A stretch of DNA of 64,000 bases from Hypomesus transpacificus (taxonomy: Eukaryota > Chordata > Actinopteri > Osmeriformes > Osmeridae): assembly GCF_021917145.1 (NCBI RefSeq), contig NC_061078.1, positions 11,018,604-11,082,603 on the forward strand, written 5' to 3'. A program made the translations under genes and the position numbers. Positions within the stretch are counted from its first letter, which is position 1, and each line of letters opens with the position of its first letter. Below, piece after piece: positions 52,359 to 64,000 of this stretch. The notes under the pieces are model-generated. The model saw only the letters and a list, made by a program, of their open reading frames with translations, was not told where the DNA came from and ran no database searches.

Positions 52359-55300
52359 AGGCAGTAGGGGAGCAGGGAGGGAAGGCCTACAGGGGGACAG
52401 GACACACACGTTTACCTTTACATGATGGAGAGACTAGGAGACGAAGGGACACTCTCCTTCTGTGGCTGTCAGCACCTGGTAGACACACACACAGTATTAC
52501 ACACACACAGTGTTACACACACACAGTATTACACACACACAGTGTTACACACACACACAGTGTTACACACACACACACAGTATTACACACACACAGTATT
52601 ACACACACACAGTGTTACACACACAGTATTACACACACAGTGTTACACACACACACACACACAGTGTTACACACACACACAATGTTAGTCACACACACAG
52701 TGTTACACACACACGCACACACAGTGTTAGTCACACACACAGTGTTACTCTCACACACACCTAATGCAGACTTCAGATCAACTGGAGGTTGAGGGACGCA
52801 TACAGTATAATCCCAAGGCCATTTTACTGAGACAAACCCCCCCCCAGATACAATGAGACCCATTAGTAAAGGGTAGTGGTTTGTATTGTGTTGTACTGGA
52901 GGGTTGGGGGGAGGTGGATGAGAGGGGGAGAGACGACTTAGAGGTCGAATGACGGTGCATTACTCAGCTCCAGGCACAGGAGGAGAGGGAGACAGGAGGA
53001 CAGGCAATGAGAGCAAGGCCTGTGGTGTGACAGGAGGACAGGTGCAGGGTGCCCCAGCTAATGGACAGTATCATAGCCATCGAGGAAGGCTTGCCGGCAC
53101 CAGGGTCATGCCATGTTGTCAGCCCCACAGGCGGGATGTCATCAAAGCGAAGGGAGGGATGTATATATAAGAGAGAGAGAGACAGTTGTGGTAACTCACT
53201 ACAGGGGCTGTTCAGATGGCCGGCGAGGTGAGAAAACGTCAAGATGGGCGCCAGCCTAAAACCCTCGGCATGTGACTCCGCCCCTCTCTGCTGCTCCGCC
53301 TTCTCCTGGTCAGCCCAGACCACGCCCCTCTCCCTCAGCACCAGGTGCTCCAATTGCTGGTTCTCAGCGTCATCACTGGTCGTTAGAAGCCCCGCCCCCT
53401 TCAGGGTGCTGTAGTGTCTACTATAGGCTGGTAGCAAGACGGTCAACAACCTAGGGAGAGAACACAACAACATCAACGTCTCTGAAACGCATGTCCTGAT
53501 CTGACGGGAGAAGGAGGGGAGGTGACGCTCCTTACTTCCTGGTGTGCTTGTTCTCCTGGTCTTGCAGGCCGATCAGGTGGGTCATCTGCTCAATGTGCTG
53601 CTTCAGGTCCTCCACCTGCAACTGCAGCCTGTGGCTGTGCAGCTCTCTCTGGAGAGGCTGAGAGGAAGAGGGGACAGGTAGAGCAGGGACGGAAGGGAAA
53701 GAGAGAGGGTGGGGTGAGACGGTAGGTAGTGACTTATTTAGCGCCAGGCTTCCTCTGAGAAGTCATCTTCCGGGTAAGAGCTCAGGCGTGAGAAACTCAA
53801 AAAGCAGAGAGAACATTTGACCATCCGGTGCGTCACTGTTCTGGTCCACTTCCTGGAAGACTAAGGGGAATGCTTGGAAAAAAGAAGAAAAAGGAATACA
53901 CTGACATGGTAGTAGGTAAGTGGCCGAGCAGAGGGATAAGTAAAGATCATTGATTTATTCTCCTCAGAGCTCCACGAGAGAGAGAGCGAGCGAGCAGGAG
54001 AAATCGGAACGAGCACGCCTCTCATTACTGGCTGAACAGCTGGGAGCAAAACAATAGGTATTACAACACCACTGGACACAGCAGCGGACATTCAATAACA
54101 AACCAGCCAGCAGAACTACACAGGGCCAACTGATTCTAGGTTTGGCACTAACCACCCACTCAAAGACAGCCCTGGAGATATCCCTCTAGGTGACCAGTAG
54201 CCGAGCAGCTAACTAGGTTTGCTGCTGCTAACTACAGTACATCAGTTGGGTATCCTTCTCTGTTGCTTCGAACTTTGGCTCCTTGTCATCCATCTACCTC
54301 CCCCTACTCCCCCTCTGCTTCCTGTTTCACTGTCTCACCAGACCCACCAGACCTCCCCCCCTCAACCCCAGTTCCCTCCCTCCGCTCTGGGGCACCACCT
54401 CCCCTGGCCTCCCCACCTCCCTGGGCCTCCCTACCTCCCCGGGCCTCTCCACCTCCCTGGGCCTCCCTACCTCCCCGGGCCTCTCCACCTCCCCGGGCCT
54501 CCCCACCTCCCCGGGCCTCCTCACCTCTGGGGCCTGTGCCTCTTCTCCCAGCAGCTTCATCTCGTTCTCAAGGCGGTGAAGCCAGCCGTCGTTTTCCAGG
54601 AAGCGCACCTCCGTGTCCCCGAGCCGCTGGCACAGGTGCTGCTGCTGAGTCAGCAGGGAGGCCAGGCGCCGCTCGTGCTTACAGGTGGCCTGGACAAATA
54701 GAAACAGAAAAAAAAGTCAAAATAACAATAAGGACAAACACCTCTGTCACTGCTGACAGTGGAGGGAGGCTCGGGTCGAGGCTGGGCACCTGTTGTTTCA
54801 CGGAAACATCGCTGAAACTTCTCAATGGGGTTTAAAGGGGGAGGTGCACGGGGTAGAACTGGAACAAGGGGAGTATTTTTGCTAGGACTGAGGGCCTGAG
54901 CTCGAGTGAAAACTTAGGGAAACTGACAACATTCCGGTTTAAAGAAGTGTTGGGTCTGTGGTGAGCAAATGAGTGGAGGGAGATGCTGGGTTGATCTCTG
55001 CCCAGTATCACAGTAAGGCTAGTAGCCTCGGGCGCTCCGCGCCACACGCAGCCTCAGAGAACACACCTTGTCGGTCTTGTCCTTGGCGCAGAAGAGCTGA
55101 ACATGCAGGTTGGTCTCCTCGCTGAAATGCTGCCGTAGCTTGTTATCCTTCAGCTGGCGTTCCAGAAGCAGCTGCTCCCGTCTGATCTGGGCCTGGCTGG
55201 AGAACACGCTGTGGAGAGAATCTGACATCCTGGAGGGGAGGACAGATGTTTTTTTTTTTTTTTTTAAAGGTTGTCTGACAAAACACAGGTGGCTGCTGTA

Positions 55301-58300
55301 GAATCAAAGCATGAAAAAGGGATGAACAGAAAACACTTTATTCAACGACAGGGAAAAGGTTATTTTATTAATGACAGCCATTTTTCTTTCTCTCCTTTTC
55401 CCCGATACCATTCTGAAAGTTGTCCATTCAACAGGTATGAATGATGCTTCAACCAGGGAGAGATGCGTTTCAATACATGTGCAGTTAGACAGGAGGGGGG
55501 GGGGTAAGGCCAGGAGCAGACAGGAGGAGAGGGGAGAGCTAGGAGAAGAGAGGAGAGTGGGGAGGGAGGGGAGAGTGGGGAGGGAGAGGAGAGTGGGGAG
55601 GGAGAGGAGAGTGGGGAGGGAGAGGAGAGTGGGGAGGGAGAGGGGGGAGGAGAGCAGGAGGGAGAGGAGAGTGGGGAGGGAGTGGGGGGGGGAGGAGAGG
55701 GAGGGGAGAGTGGGGAGGGAGGGGAGAGTGGGGAGGGAGAGGAGAGTGGGAGGGAGAGGAGAGCAGGAGGGAGAGGAGAGTGGGGAGGGAGAGGAGAGTG
55801 GGGAGGGAGAGGAGAGTGGGAGGGAGAGGAGAGTGGGGAGGGAGAGGAGAGTGGGGAGGGAGAGGAGAGTGGGGAGGGAGAGGGGGGAGGAGAGCAGGAG
55901 GGAGAGGGGGGAGGAGAGGAGAGTGGGAGGGAGAGGAGAGCAGGAGGGAGAGGAGAGTGGGGAGGGAGAGGGGGGAGGAGAGGAGAGCAGGAGAGAGAGG
56001 GGGGAGGAGAGGAGAGTGGGGAGGAGAGATCCAAGGAGAAGAGAGGGAGACAAGGAGAGGGGGGAGCTAGCAGCTTGTCGCTGAGATGTGACTGCACTCT
56101 CCAATGTAACCCCAGTGACGTACAAGTCGCCGTGGCCTTGCCAGACTGCTGAATTTTTAATAGTGTGAGAAGCGTGCGGCCTCTCTTCAGAGCCTCTCAT
56201 TGTGCGAGTTGTGAATTCTGATGCCGGTGAATGAAATGCGTGGGAGTGAGACTCATTCAGCTTCCCCCCCCCCCCCCCCGCCCCCCCCATTCCACTCCTC
56301 CTCCCACCAGAACCACCACCTCCTCCTCCCTTTCTATCTCTCTTCGTTTTACAGACGCCTCTGCAGAAGGATAGTGGAAGAGGTATTCTGCTATCTGGGG
56401 CATCTAGATTTATATAATGTATAAATGTGTATGTTTATATTAAACAAACCTTGGCTCACAGCTGCCCCCATCAAAAATGCATAAACTCCTTATCCACTGG
56501 GCGTTGTACTTTCTGCTCGTCGTTTTAAATTATGGATTTCAATAATAAAAATAAAGAATGGTGTGAAAGGACAAAGACCCCAAAGCTCTAGGTTACAATG
56601 TTTCAGCATCTTAAGCGAGTTAATTCCAGCCTCTCTGTAACTGTACCAGCCTGTGTCACCCAGCCTCAGGCCAACACCATCAGCCACCCAGCCTTACTTC
56701 TTCATCTCTGCAAGTTTCTGACTGGGGATGGGATTGGAAACGCCTGGCGCCAGGGGATGCATCTTCCTCTCCTCATACTCCTTTATCTTGTTCTTTAACA
56801 AGATTATCTGGAATGCCAAACAAAATATGTAAGACATATTTAACATATAAAATGGACAGAAAGAGATAGAAAAGAAACTAATAATAAAATGGACTAAAAA
56901 ACACAGACATTGGCCAGGTCTCAGGCATGAAAAAAATAACCCCCCCCAAAAAAAAAAGCTAATCAGATATTTTCAAGGAAGGCTCAATGTTTTTTTCTTC
57001 TTCAGTAGGAAGTAGAATGGAGATATGGGTGCATGGTCTTTATTTACCTCCTGCCGCTGCCTCTCACATATCACAGCGTACTGGCTGATGTGACTGTCCA
57101 GGCTCACTACATTACTCTTCAGCTGATACCAGGATGGATGACAAACACAACAATAACAGTTACAAAAACAAAATAGAACATTGGTGCATTTGAAATAATC
57201 ACACAAGCAAATAATATTATTTTCAAAAGTCATTCAGACATTCAAGAGATGAACAGGTAAGGGTACTAACCGAGGACTTGATCTCTTTGGCCCGATTGGC
57301 GTACTTTAACGTGTTGTGGGTGTCGTCGTAGGACTTGGAAGAGGGGCTAACATTAGCGATCATGACGGTCCTACAGTTCCCCCCCAGAGAGTCTTTCAAC
57401 AGGCGGGTCAGCTTGCTGTCCCGGTATGGGATGTGAGTGTTCTTATTCTGGAAGAAGTCAAAACAAAACAAAAGTTAGTTAAGTCAAACCACTGAAAATC
57501 CAGCTTGAACCAAGACAGCTAGGGCCATCCAGGTCCACTAGGCAGACTGACAAGCTTTAACAGGCAAGACCAGCCGGTTGCTCCCACAAAACCAAAACAA
57601 ATCCTCCAATGTTATAATTCCTGTTAAATCTCACATGCTTGGGGTCCTGCGTGACCCCAGCTTGCAGACTCACACTAACAGCACAGATGCATCCTGGGTA
57701 AATTACAGCTGTTCAGGAATGTCACTCACAATATGATGAATTTCGATGACAGAAGTTGACTTGCAAAAATATGGTGATGGGAAAGGAAACAAAGGACCTG
57801 GGGCAGCCCAGCTGTGTTCCCAGGTTGAGGGAGCCACATCTGGATTCAGAAACATTATATTTCCATCAGGCCCTTGGAGACACAGACAGGTGGAGTATAG
57901 CTGGAGCAGATAAAAGGCGGTGGTCCCAATTAAGCACAGCACCTCTTTCCTCAGAACAGGATTTATAGAGTAGGCCGAGGCTGAAGCCAGGCAGACAGGA
58001 AGAGGAAACGGACTGGAGAGGAAATGAGGGAGCAGGAGGGATGGATGGGAGGACTGGACTGTGGAACAACTGCTTCGCTCAGTGTTCAGGACAAAACGGA
58101 ACTAGGCCATACCTGGCTAGGTATGCCTGTCCCCTTACCCCCGAGAGGCGAGGAGGTTGTGTGTGTGTGTGGGGGGGTGAATGAGCGATCACGTTTCGCT
58201 ACAGCAGTGGCACGTTTGTGCAGCATTTCCTAAATGCAAGTGCCTGCTTGTGGCCTCCCTGGGACGGCAGTAAAATGAGACGACTCGGTGACAGGTTAAT

Positions 58301-60677
58301 GTATGCAACTGGAATGAAATAATACCCAAACACTGTGCTCTGCTCTCCGCTACCCTCCCAGCAGCCTGAGCCAAGACAAGGATCCTTCAGTTACACAGAA
58401 ATGCTGCTGCTTGTCTCAAACCCAAACGTTGGCTTGAGGAAGTTGTCAAGCGCTGTATGATGTAAACTGCAATCTGTTCTAAAAAAGTAATTGGCCCTGA
58501 AACCAAGACAACATTAAAAAAGAATAACTCTAAAGATTAAACAAAAGGCAGAATAAATTAAGTCAATGCCTCAACATTACAAATTAAAACACACTTCATA
58601 GGAAAATAAATAAAATGCAGATCAAATATAACATTTAACAAAAGAATAAAACAGCCCCAGTAAGAAGCAGCTGGCAGTGGGGCTATGACAGTGAGGAACA
58701 ATGCAGCACCATCAAACACAGTCATCCTTCAGGCTATACTCAGTTGAAAGCCAGGGAGTTCACGTAGCCTAAACATTTAAAATCCCATTTGAACAGCTCG
58801 CTTTGTAAAATTAAAAACGTAAAAGTGTCGAGACTAAACGGACAGGAAAGCAAATATGCAACATGTCTTTACTTGGCCATCTACATAGGAATACATGCTG
58901 TCTCAGCAGTGGGGCTGACACACACTTTCAATAGGATCCGTTAAAAATCGACACATTCAGCAGTACTAGCAGCCTACGAGTAAGATCTAAACAGAATTAA
59001 CATTAATGATCATTGCAATTAATAACCATTACTTGTGAGATTTTGTTTTATATGTGGTTCTACCTTGGGGTTGGCTAGGGCGTTGATGACGTTGCCGAGG
59101 GCGAGGAGGGAGCGGTTGATGTTGGCACCCTCCCTCTGCCTCGCCCCCCTGGCGTTGGTGGCGCTCGCCCTCTCGGAGCCCGCCAGGTCGATAAGGCTCA
59201 ACTTGGCGACGCGCACGTTGGGGTTGAGGCTGGCTGACTTATCCTGCTGTCTCAAGTAGATCTACCAAGGAAAAAAACTCAATCATACACACTGCAGTGC
59301 ACTGATACAGGAGGGGAGATATAGGTAATGAGATGCAGAAGAAGAGAGACAGCATACAGGAGAGACACTTTGGTTTGTGTAGACCTGCAGCGCTCACGCC
59401 TACCTGGAACACAGCGTGGGACCGTGAAGACGTGGCGTTCATCTCGGTGGGGTGTTGAGTCCTGTTGCGGTTACCAAAATCCAACGCCTCCAGAATGTGC
59501 TCAGCAGACTTGGGCTGAAGAAAAACCCATACATTGACAATTGAATAATATCAAAAACTCCTCCTGTACATTTGTGCATCAAGTTATTTAACTTCTGTTT
59601 GTCACTCACTGAGATAAACACAGATTTAAATGTAGTGTATATACATAAAGAAATTCAAACAAAGGTACATATTAAATGCATTTCAAACTCTCTGGTGTCT
59701 CCCCACCTGGTGCAGCGTGAGGCCATGAACCACTACCCCTTTGGAGCTGTCTTCTCTCACAGCCAAGGGACCCACGTTCGCCAGGAGATCCCGAATCTGC
59801 TCATTATATACCTGTAAAACCACAACACCACCACCCCCAAGAGAAGCATCAACATGCTTTGTCTTGGTTTACTTCCAGCAAGTCCCTCAAACTTAGACAT
59901 TGTACACTATGCCCTGATCCTTCTGCGCTACATTGTAACAACATGTCCTCAACATGACCCTCTCTCTAGTAAGACAACATTGAAATCATTTGATTCATTT
60001 CATCAGTGGGACGCACAAAAAAACTCACCTCAAGATATGAGAAAGCGATTTCAAACACTTTCTCGTCCTTGACCTCGTCCATGCGTCTGAAGAGTTCATT
60101 CATGGTACGATACATTACACCTGGATCACCACCGCAGCCCAGCATGGTGTGTGTCTTGCCTGCTCCAGTTGCACCATATGCAAACACTGCAATTTCACAA
60201 TTTTATGAGCCCAATTACTTGGAGATGTATTGAACTTAGATACTAAGATGGTAAGTAAGTGGTAGATAATTGACTAAATGTAAATAATATTACATTGGAA
60301 TCCCCGAATGCTGAACACCTATGTTTATGTTTTGCCAGCTTGGGTTAAAACAGTAGCTTACCTGTGCAGTTGAAACCATTTAACACTCCGTCCAGCACAC
60401 CCTTGGTGGTGTTCTCGAAAATGTCCAGTTGCGTAGAATCTTCCCCAAAAACATTATCAAAGACAAACTTCAGGTCCTTGCTGGCCTTCTTGTTGAGATC
60501 TCTGTTTCGCAGTCTCTGTGCCCCAAAAGATGGGATTCCCTGCTCCTTGGGATCAAAGATGAGCATGTGGTTGTCCACAACCTGGACAACCTTCCTGGAG
60601 TTCTCACTCTGCTCTTTGTCATTAAATGGTCTCACACGTACAACCACTTTGACGTGGCTGCACACGTCGCTGGTCAT
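46436..60677 (-). CDS. kif18a: kinesin-8 motor KIF18A
   Basis: KIF18A is a plus-end directed kinesin that dampens kinetochore microtubule dynamics and aligns chromosomes. Sixteen coding exons are placed: 60362-60677, 60029-60186, 59707-59811, 59404-59514, 59064-59261, 57271-57447, 57048-57122, 56698-56807, 55067-55229, 54525-54689, 53536-53657, 53200-53450, 48266-48608, 47692-47784, 47507-47604, 46436-46572. They sum to 2622 bases, 873 residues (human 898). The motor starts [18 protein letters not shown] and shows the P-loop GATGAGKT, switch I NATSSRSH and switch II DLAGSE. Coiled-coil segments follow. RGVVWADQ matches the PP1-binding motif region of the human tail. The end is [10 protein letters not shown]. 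The donor of exon 13 is uncertain: 48266 keeps the frame, while a better-looking donor at 48180 does not. An acceptor before the ATG (edge 60706) implies a noncoding first exon near 61229. Neighbour order supports kif18a over kif18b. Confidence 0.93.
50988..51080. repeat. (CCCT)n microsatellite, about 90 bp
   Basis: About 22 uninterrupted CCCT units on +, inside kif18a intron 12; the flanks are GA-rich. Confidence 0.97.
52317..52358. repeat. (CCAG)n microsatellite
   Basis: About ten CCAG units on +, inside kif18a intron 12. Confidence 0.95.
52480..52765. repeat. CA-based minisatellite with GTRTTACAC core
   Basis: Units of the form (AC)3-6 AGTRTTACAC repeat about 17 times with unit length varying by CA number. 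It lies in kif18a intron 12. Variants GTTAGTCAC and GTTACTCTC appear at the right end. Confidence 0.93.
54360..54530. repeat. C-rich minisatellite beside a kif18a donor
   Basis: Imperfect units of about 15 bp (CCTCCCTACCTCCCC, GGGCCTCTCCACCTC and variants) abut the donor of the kif18a exon 54525-54689. On the transcript strand the array reads GAGGTGGGGAGGCCC-like units, each resembling a donor GGTGAGG/GGTGGGG. Confidence 0.8.
55490..56066. repeat. 570-bp polypurine minisatellite in kif18a intron 8
   Basis: Almost pure A/G on + in units such as GAGAGTGGGGAGGGAGAG, with rare T and C. On the transcribed - sense it is a polypyrimidine tract. Open frames on both strands across it are artefacts. 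Confidence 0.95.
57450..59060 (-). other. kif18a: kif18a intron 5
   Basis: 1.6 kb between the exons at 59064-59261 and 57271-57447. No exon or element recognised; a GT run lies near 58158. Confidence 0.7.
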
Positions 60678-61228
60678 CGTGGTCTTGATTGGAAACGACA
60701 GTTTTTCTGAGAAATAATACAAACAAGTTCAAACGGAGAAAGTAAACGGGTAAATGGCTGGCACTAGCTATTACTATCAGCCTAGCTAAATGGCTATGAC
60801 ACAACAGCAAATAGCAAACTTAGCAAGCCAGCGCATCCATTGATGACAGCTGATAACTTCAAAATTGTATGCTGTGTTATCTAGAAAAACAAAATGCGAA
60901 CTTAACCATGCATAGCATAAACAAACAAAGCTACTCAACTGTATAAGAAGCTGGATTGCTGGCTTTGATTCCGATAGCTAGATAATGATTTAGCGGTGAT
61001 GTACCGCTAGTTAGCTAGCCTAGCATAGTCAGCTCGACAAAGGCAGTCGCAAGAAAAAACGATCTGATCTGCACTTTACATGCACAATTCACTACAAATA
61101 AAATCACGTCTTAAATAACACATCTATTGACTGCTTACTCTCCACTAATATTCAAATATTGTTTACATTGATGAACATAAAAGACAAGTGGCCACTGACA
61201 TCATAACGTGTACATTAGCTAAATATAC

Positions 61229-61301
61229 CTCAACCACGACCCAGCGCCAAGATTTTCAAAAACAAGCGCCTAGCCCCCGTCCCTACAGAAACTCTGATTG
61301 G
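61229..61301 (-). promoter_or_regulatory. kif18a: kif18a core promoter and first exon candidate
   Basis: On - in order: a CCAAT box (61297-61301), TTTGAA (61255-61260, CHR-like), TTGGCGC (61244-61250, E2F-like), then GTGGTTGAG|GTATAT, a possible first-exon donor at 61229. CCAAT plus CHR motifs are typical of genes expressed in G2/M, which fits a mitotic kinesin. Confidence 0.45.
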
Positions 61302-62227
61302 CCGAGAGACTTCCGTATGCAGACTCGTTGGCTAGACAACCGGAACTACCCTTTCAATTCCGATGACGTTACATTCAGGAAGTAAATGCTATTTTTGAGA
61401 CAAGCATGTATTCACCCTGCTGCATATAGCAAAATTAACACCGAAGAGTAGGGCATATAAACCTAACGAAACAAACAATTGTATTTACAATTAATTACAC
61501 AAGTTGCATTTTATATGTGTATATCTATACTATTACTGCCAAAGATGCTAGACGTCCAAGACAAGATATGCGAAGTAAAACCATAAGGTCGGCACTTTTA
61601 ATGTAACATTTTGATTTACCCGTGCCATTTATCATACACACATGTATCTTGCCACCAGGAATACCTCTCTAAAAAAACGTAGCTATAGCTGAACATCGTT
61701 CACGAGCCATCCTGATCCTGAATGCAATCAAGGCTTATGCATAAAACGGAACACAGTCGGTAACACATGTTCCCGTTACGAATACTTTTTGGGCGTACAC
61801 GTGCTGAACCAGGAGAGTGCCAACTTGCCAGGTAGGCAGATGTGCAGCTCGATTCTTGTTCTTCTTATGAAGCTACCTGGACTTCCTAACTCTGTGTCTA
61901 TGCACGTGCCGTTGCTTTAATAAAACGAGCCCCGCGTGTGTGCGCCGCCCTCTCAGTGACCCTGCCTGTATGCTAGCAAGGACTGTTTTGATTCGCTATT
62001 CAACTAAGTCAAGGGCAGGTTGTATCGGGAGCCCAAACTAGGTAGTGAATGAATGGGTGGTATATAATGATTTTTGCAGTAAGAACTAGTGGATTCGATT
62101 CTGCTTAACGTCTATTGCAATTACAGTCTATTATTCAGTTAATGATTATTTTAATTGTGCCTGCAAAGTAATAAACAAAAAACGCAGTCTCATGATTATC
62201 TAAACATCTCGTTTTCTAATTGTTCAG
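61302..62227. other. kif18a-mettl15 intergenic region
   Basis: The two genes are divergently transcribed from this interval. A noncoding first exon of mettl15 should lie here, because the exon at 62228 opens with an acceptor, but I cannot place it. Confidence 0.5.
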
Positions 62228-62247
62228 AGTCTATCTTGGAGGCAGCT

Positions 62248-62490
62248 ATGCCATGCAAACCCATTTTCTGCTGGGCCTCCTTGAGATCACTGAGAGGGAT
62301 CCTGCCTGTTTGTACAGCCAGCCTGATTCGGGGGTGTCATGTGTGGTACTCATCCTGCTCCAACTCGGGCCCTTCTGGTCGTGGTGCCCTGGGCAAAGAG
62401 CACCCAGCCACCTTAGCTGAAGAAGTAGTGCCACACACACCTGTGATGCTCAAAGAGGTGCTGCACTGTTTGAATATTCAACCTGGCCAG
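62248..62490 (+). CDS. mettl15: mettl15, first coding exon (partial gene)
   Basis: METTL15 is the mitochondrial RsmH-like methyltransferase that makes N4-methylcytidine in 12S rRNA. The exon opens after TTGTTCAG at 62227, the ATG is at 62248-62250, and the donor CCAG|GTAAGC ends it at 62490, phase 0, 81 codons. The first 40 residues are rich in Arg, Ser and hydrophobics without acidic residues, fitting a mitochondrial targeting peptide. PHTPVMLKEVLHCLNIQPGQ matches the family start (human HIPVMVDEVVHCLSPQKGQ). The SAM-binding exons (FLDMTFGSGGHT region) are not in the window. Confidence 0.88.
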
Positions 62491-64000
62491 GTAAGCTTCA
62501 GTTCATTTACTACGTTCATCAGTTTCCTGAAAATGATGGTGGCAGATAGTTTGGGTAAATCAGCAGTATACAGATACAGGGTCCAAATTAACCAGGCTAG
62601 GTGTGGTATATTGTCTCAAATTCCTTGAGTGTGTTCCAAATATGTGTGCTTCAATAAAATGTACGAATTGCAGTTCCGTTAGCCTTAGTGTAAAATGCAA
62701 TATCCCATGGAGTGAATGTGACCCTATCACCAGTGACCAGACTTTTTGGAAAGTTGTTGCCAAACTTCAACATTTATCTGCACACACACTCCTTAGTGGA
62801 GGGTATACATCGAGTCGCCTGGATGCCACACAGTACCTTCCTTGGCTTTCACTGACAGTATGTACTATGGGGACAGATGGGCATGAGTCAAAAGGCCTTC
62901 TGTTGTGGTGGGCAGTAAGGGGGGGGCATGATAGGCCCCCCTGGAGTGGCCGAGACACGATGATGCGCGGACGGGGCTAGGTGGGGGCCTTGGGTCAACA
63001 ACTTAGTCAGGCTCTGTGCAACGATGAGGCTGTTGGCAGGATACTGGGTGCTGCACGCTGTCCTCAACTTTAGCACCTTGTTAGGATACTCCTCCACTGT
63101 CCGCCCATAAGCCAACTGTCCCAGCATTGCCTGCCAAGCAGTTGCTATTAAAAACAGCATTTGATAGGTTAGTTAATGTCATTTCAGACACATTGCAGTC
63201 ACTTACTGTACATTGATGTGAGAAAATGAAATATGCATTGTAAGTGTAAATTGCAAGTCTAGCAATACTTGGACTTTCACTGCTAAATCTTTACACAAAG
63301 CAATCATTGACACATCAAGTTCAAACTTGATTGACAGTTTCAGTTGAAATGTCACATGAAAGGATGAGGACATTCTTTTGGCCAGTGGAGTTCAGGTTAA
63401 TAAGTGCATATCAGTTTATTGTTTTGGAGGAAGCTGCACTTTGTTTGAGTTGAGCTTTAAAAGATCAGAAAGATCATTTAAACTCGTGCAGATTCTGACC
63501 TATACGCTCCAATTAATAGTATCAGTTTAACAAAATGCAAGTTAAGCTGTTTTACATGGCCTTAACTAACTCTGTGTCACTTTTGTGAATGGCTTCTAGT
63601 GAGCTTTTTTCTTTACCAATTCCAGCATATGTAAACAATTTTAGGCTATTACAGTATGAATGAACATAGTTGAAATTATTTGTCTGAGGAAGATTACAAA
63701 AAAGCCATGTGTTTCTAAGCATTCCCTAATCCATACACCACCAGTCAGTCAGTCAGTCAGACAGCTTTATGCTTTCCAATGGAGCTATGAGAGCAGGCCA
63801 CCATGGCCTCATAGAGACTTAAGTGTGGGTGTCGCTGACAAGTCAATGATTGGGGCGGAGGAAAACCCGCCCCCGTTGTCAGCCAAACACTCACTCCAAT
63901 CAGTCAGATTAATATTTTGATCTGCCATTGTAAACCAATCAGGCCTGCGTTGTTGCTCCTGGCAGAGGAAGTATGAATGGAGCACTTAGGGAGATGATGG
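62491..64000 (+). other. mettl15: mettl15 intron 1, partial
   Basis: No further mettl15 exon is recognised. It includes a - strand open frame of 90 residues (62888-63160) that I cannot assign, a short CAGT run at 63743-63762 and a CCAAT/GC-box cluster at 63849-63939. Confidence 0.6.
63849..63939. promoter_or_regulatory. CCAAT and GC-box cluster in mettl15 intron
   Basis: Three CCAAT boxes (63849-63853 inverted, 63896-63900, 63935-63939) and two GC boxes in opposite orientation (GGGGCGG at 63852-63858 and CCCGCCCCC at 63866-63874) lie within 90 bases. This looks like a promoter, possibly an internal start of mettl15 or of a gene beyond the window. Confidence 0.3.

Larger units (their letters stand above)
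48609..53199 (-). other. kif18a: large kif18a intron 12 with several simple repeats
   Basis: This 4.6-kb intron lies between exons 53200-53450 and 48266-48608. Apart from the repeats listed separately, no further exon is recognised. Confidence 0.7.

Noticed and set aside
52964-53476. Read-through of the kif18a exon beyond 53200
   Set aside because: A GTGAGT donor at 53199 and loss of homology mark the exon end.
55304-56290. Long open frames on both strands (Ser/Pro/Leu or Gly/Arg/Glu-rich)
   Set aside because: Artefacts of the polypurine array; the region is a kif18a intron.

Overview
This is vertebrate, almost certainly teleost fish, nuclear DNA. Genes are split into short exons with GT-AG introns. 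Noncoding DNA is rich in microsatellites, minisatellites and fish-type DNA transposon remnants. The gene set is vertebrate: abhd2 tail, serum amyloid A, ferritin heavy chain with an iron-responsive element, ribosomal protein P2, lin7c, bdnf, kif18a and the start of mettl15. The lin7c-bdnf-kif18a-mettl15 order is the conserved block of human 11p14. I cannot name the species.
Layout: the last exon of abhd2 lies on the + strand at 390-598, followed by a long, repeat-rich probable 3' UTR with a 1.35-kb minisatellite. Six genes then run in tandem on the - strand: saa (5859-7313), fth1 (8978-10829, IRE near 11540), rplp2 (13811-14727), lin7c (17903-20143), bdnf (coding exon 22257-23105, upstream noncoding exons out to about 35.2 kb) and kif18a (46436-60677, 16 coding exons placed). 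mettl15 starts on the + strand at 62248 and runs off the window. About 35.3-46.1 kb is a gene desert between bdnf and kif18a.
Regulation is the richest layer. The saa promoter carries a TATA box, a consensus NF-kB site and a three-copy 27-bp tandem repeat with a C/EBP box in each copy. The fth1 transcript has a classic IRE. rplp2 starts with a 5' TOP-like tract. Upstream of bdnf there is an RE1/NRSE matching the known bdnf silencer, and a candidate exon I that ends exactly in ATG at its donor, in frame with the main coding exon.
I see no unprecedented gene system. The genes are ordinary conserved vertebrate genes; the points worth following are regulatory architecture, repeats and one ambiguous kif18a splice junction. 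All exon limits were read by eye from splice signals, reading frame and family knowledge.
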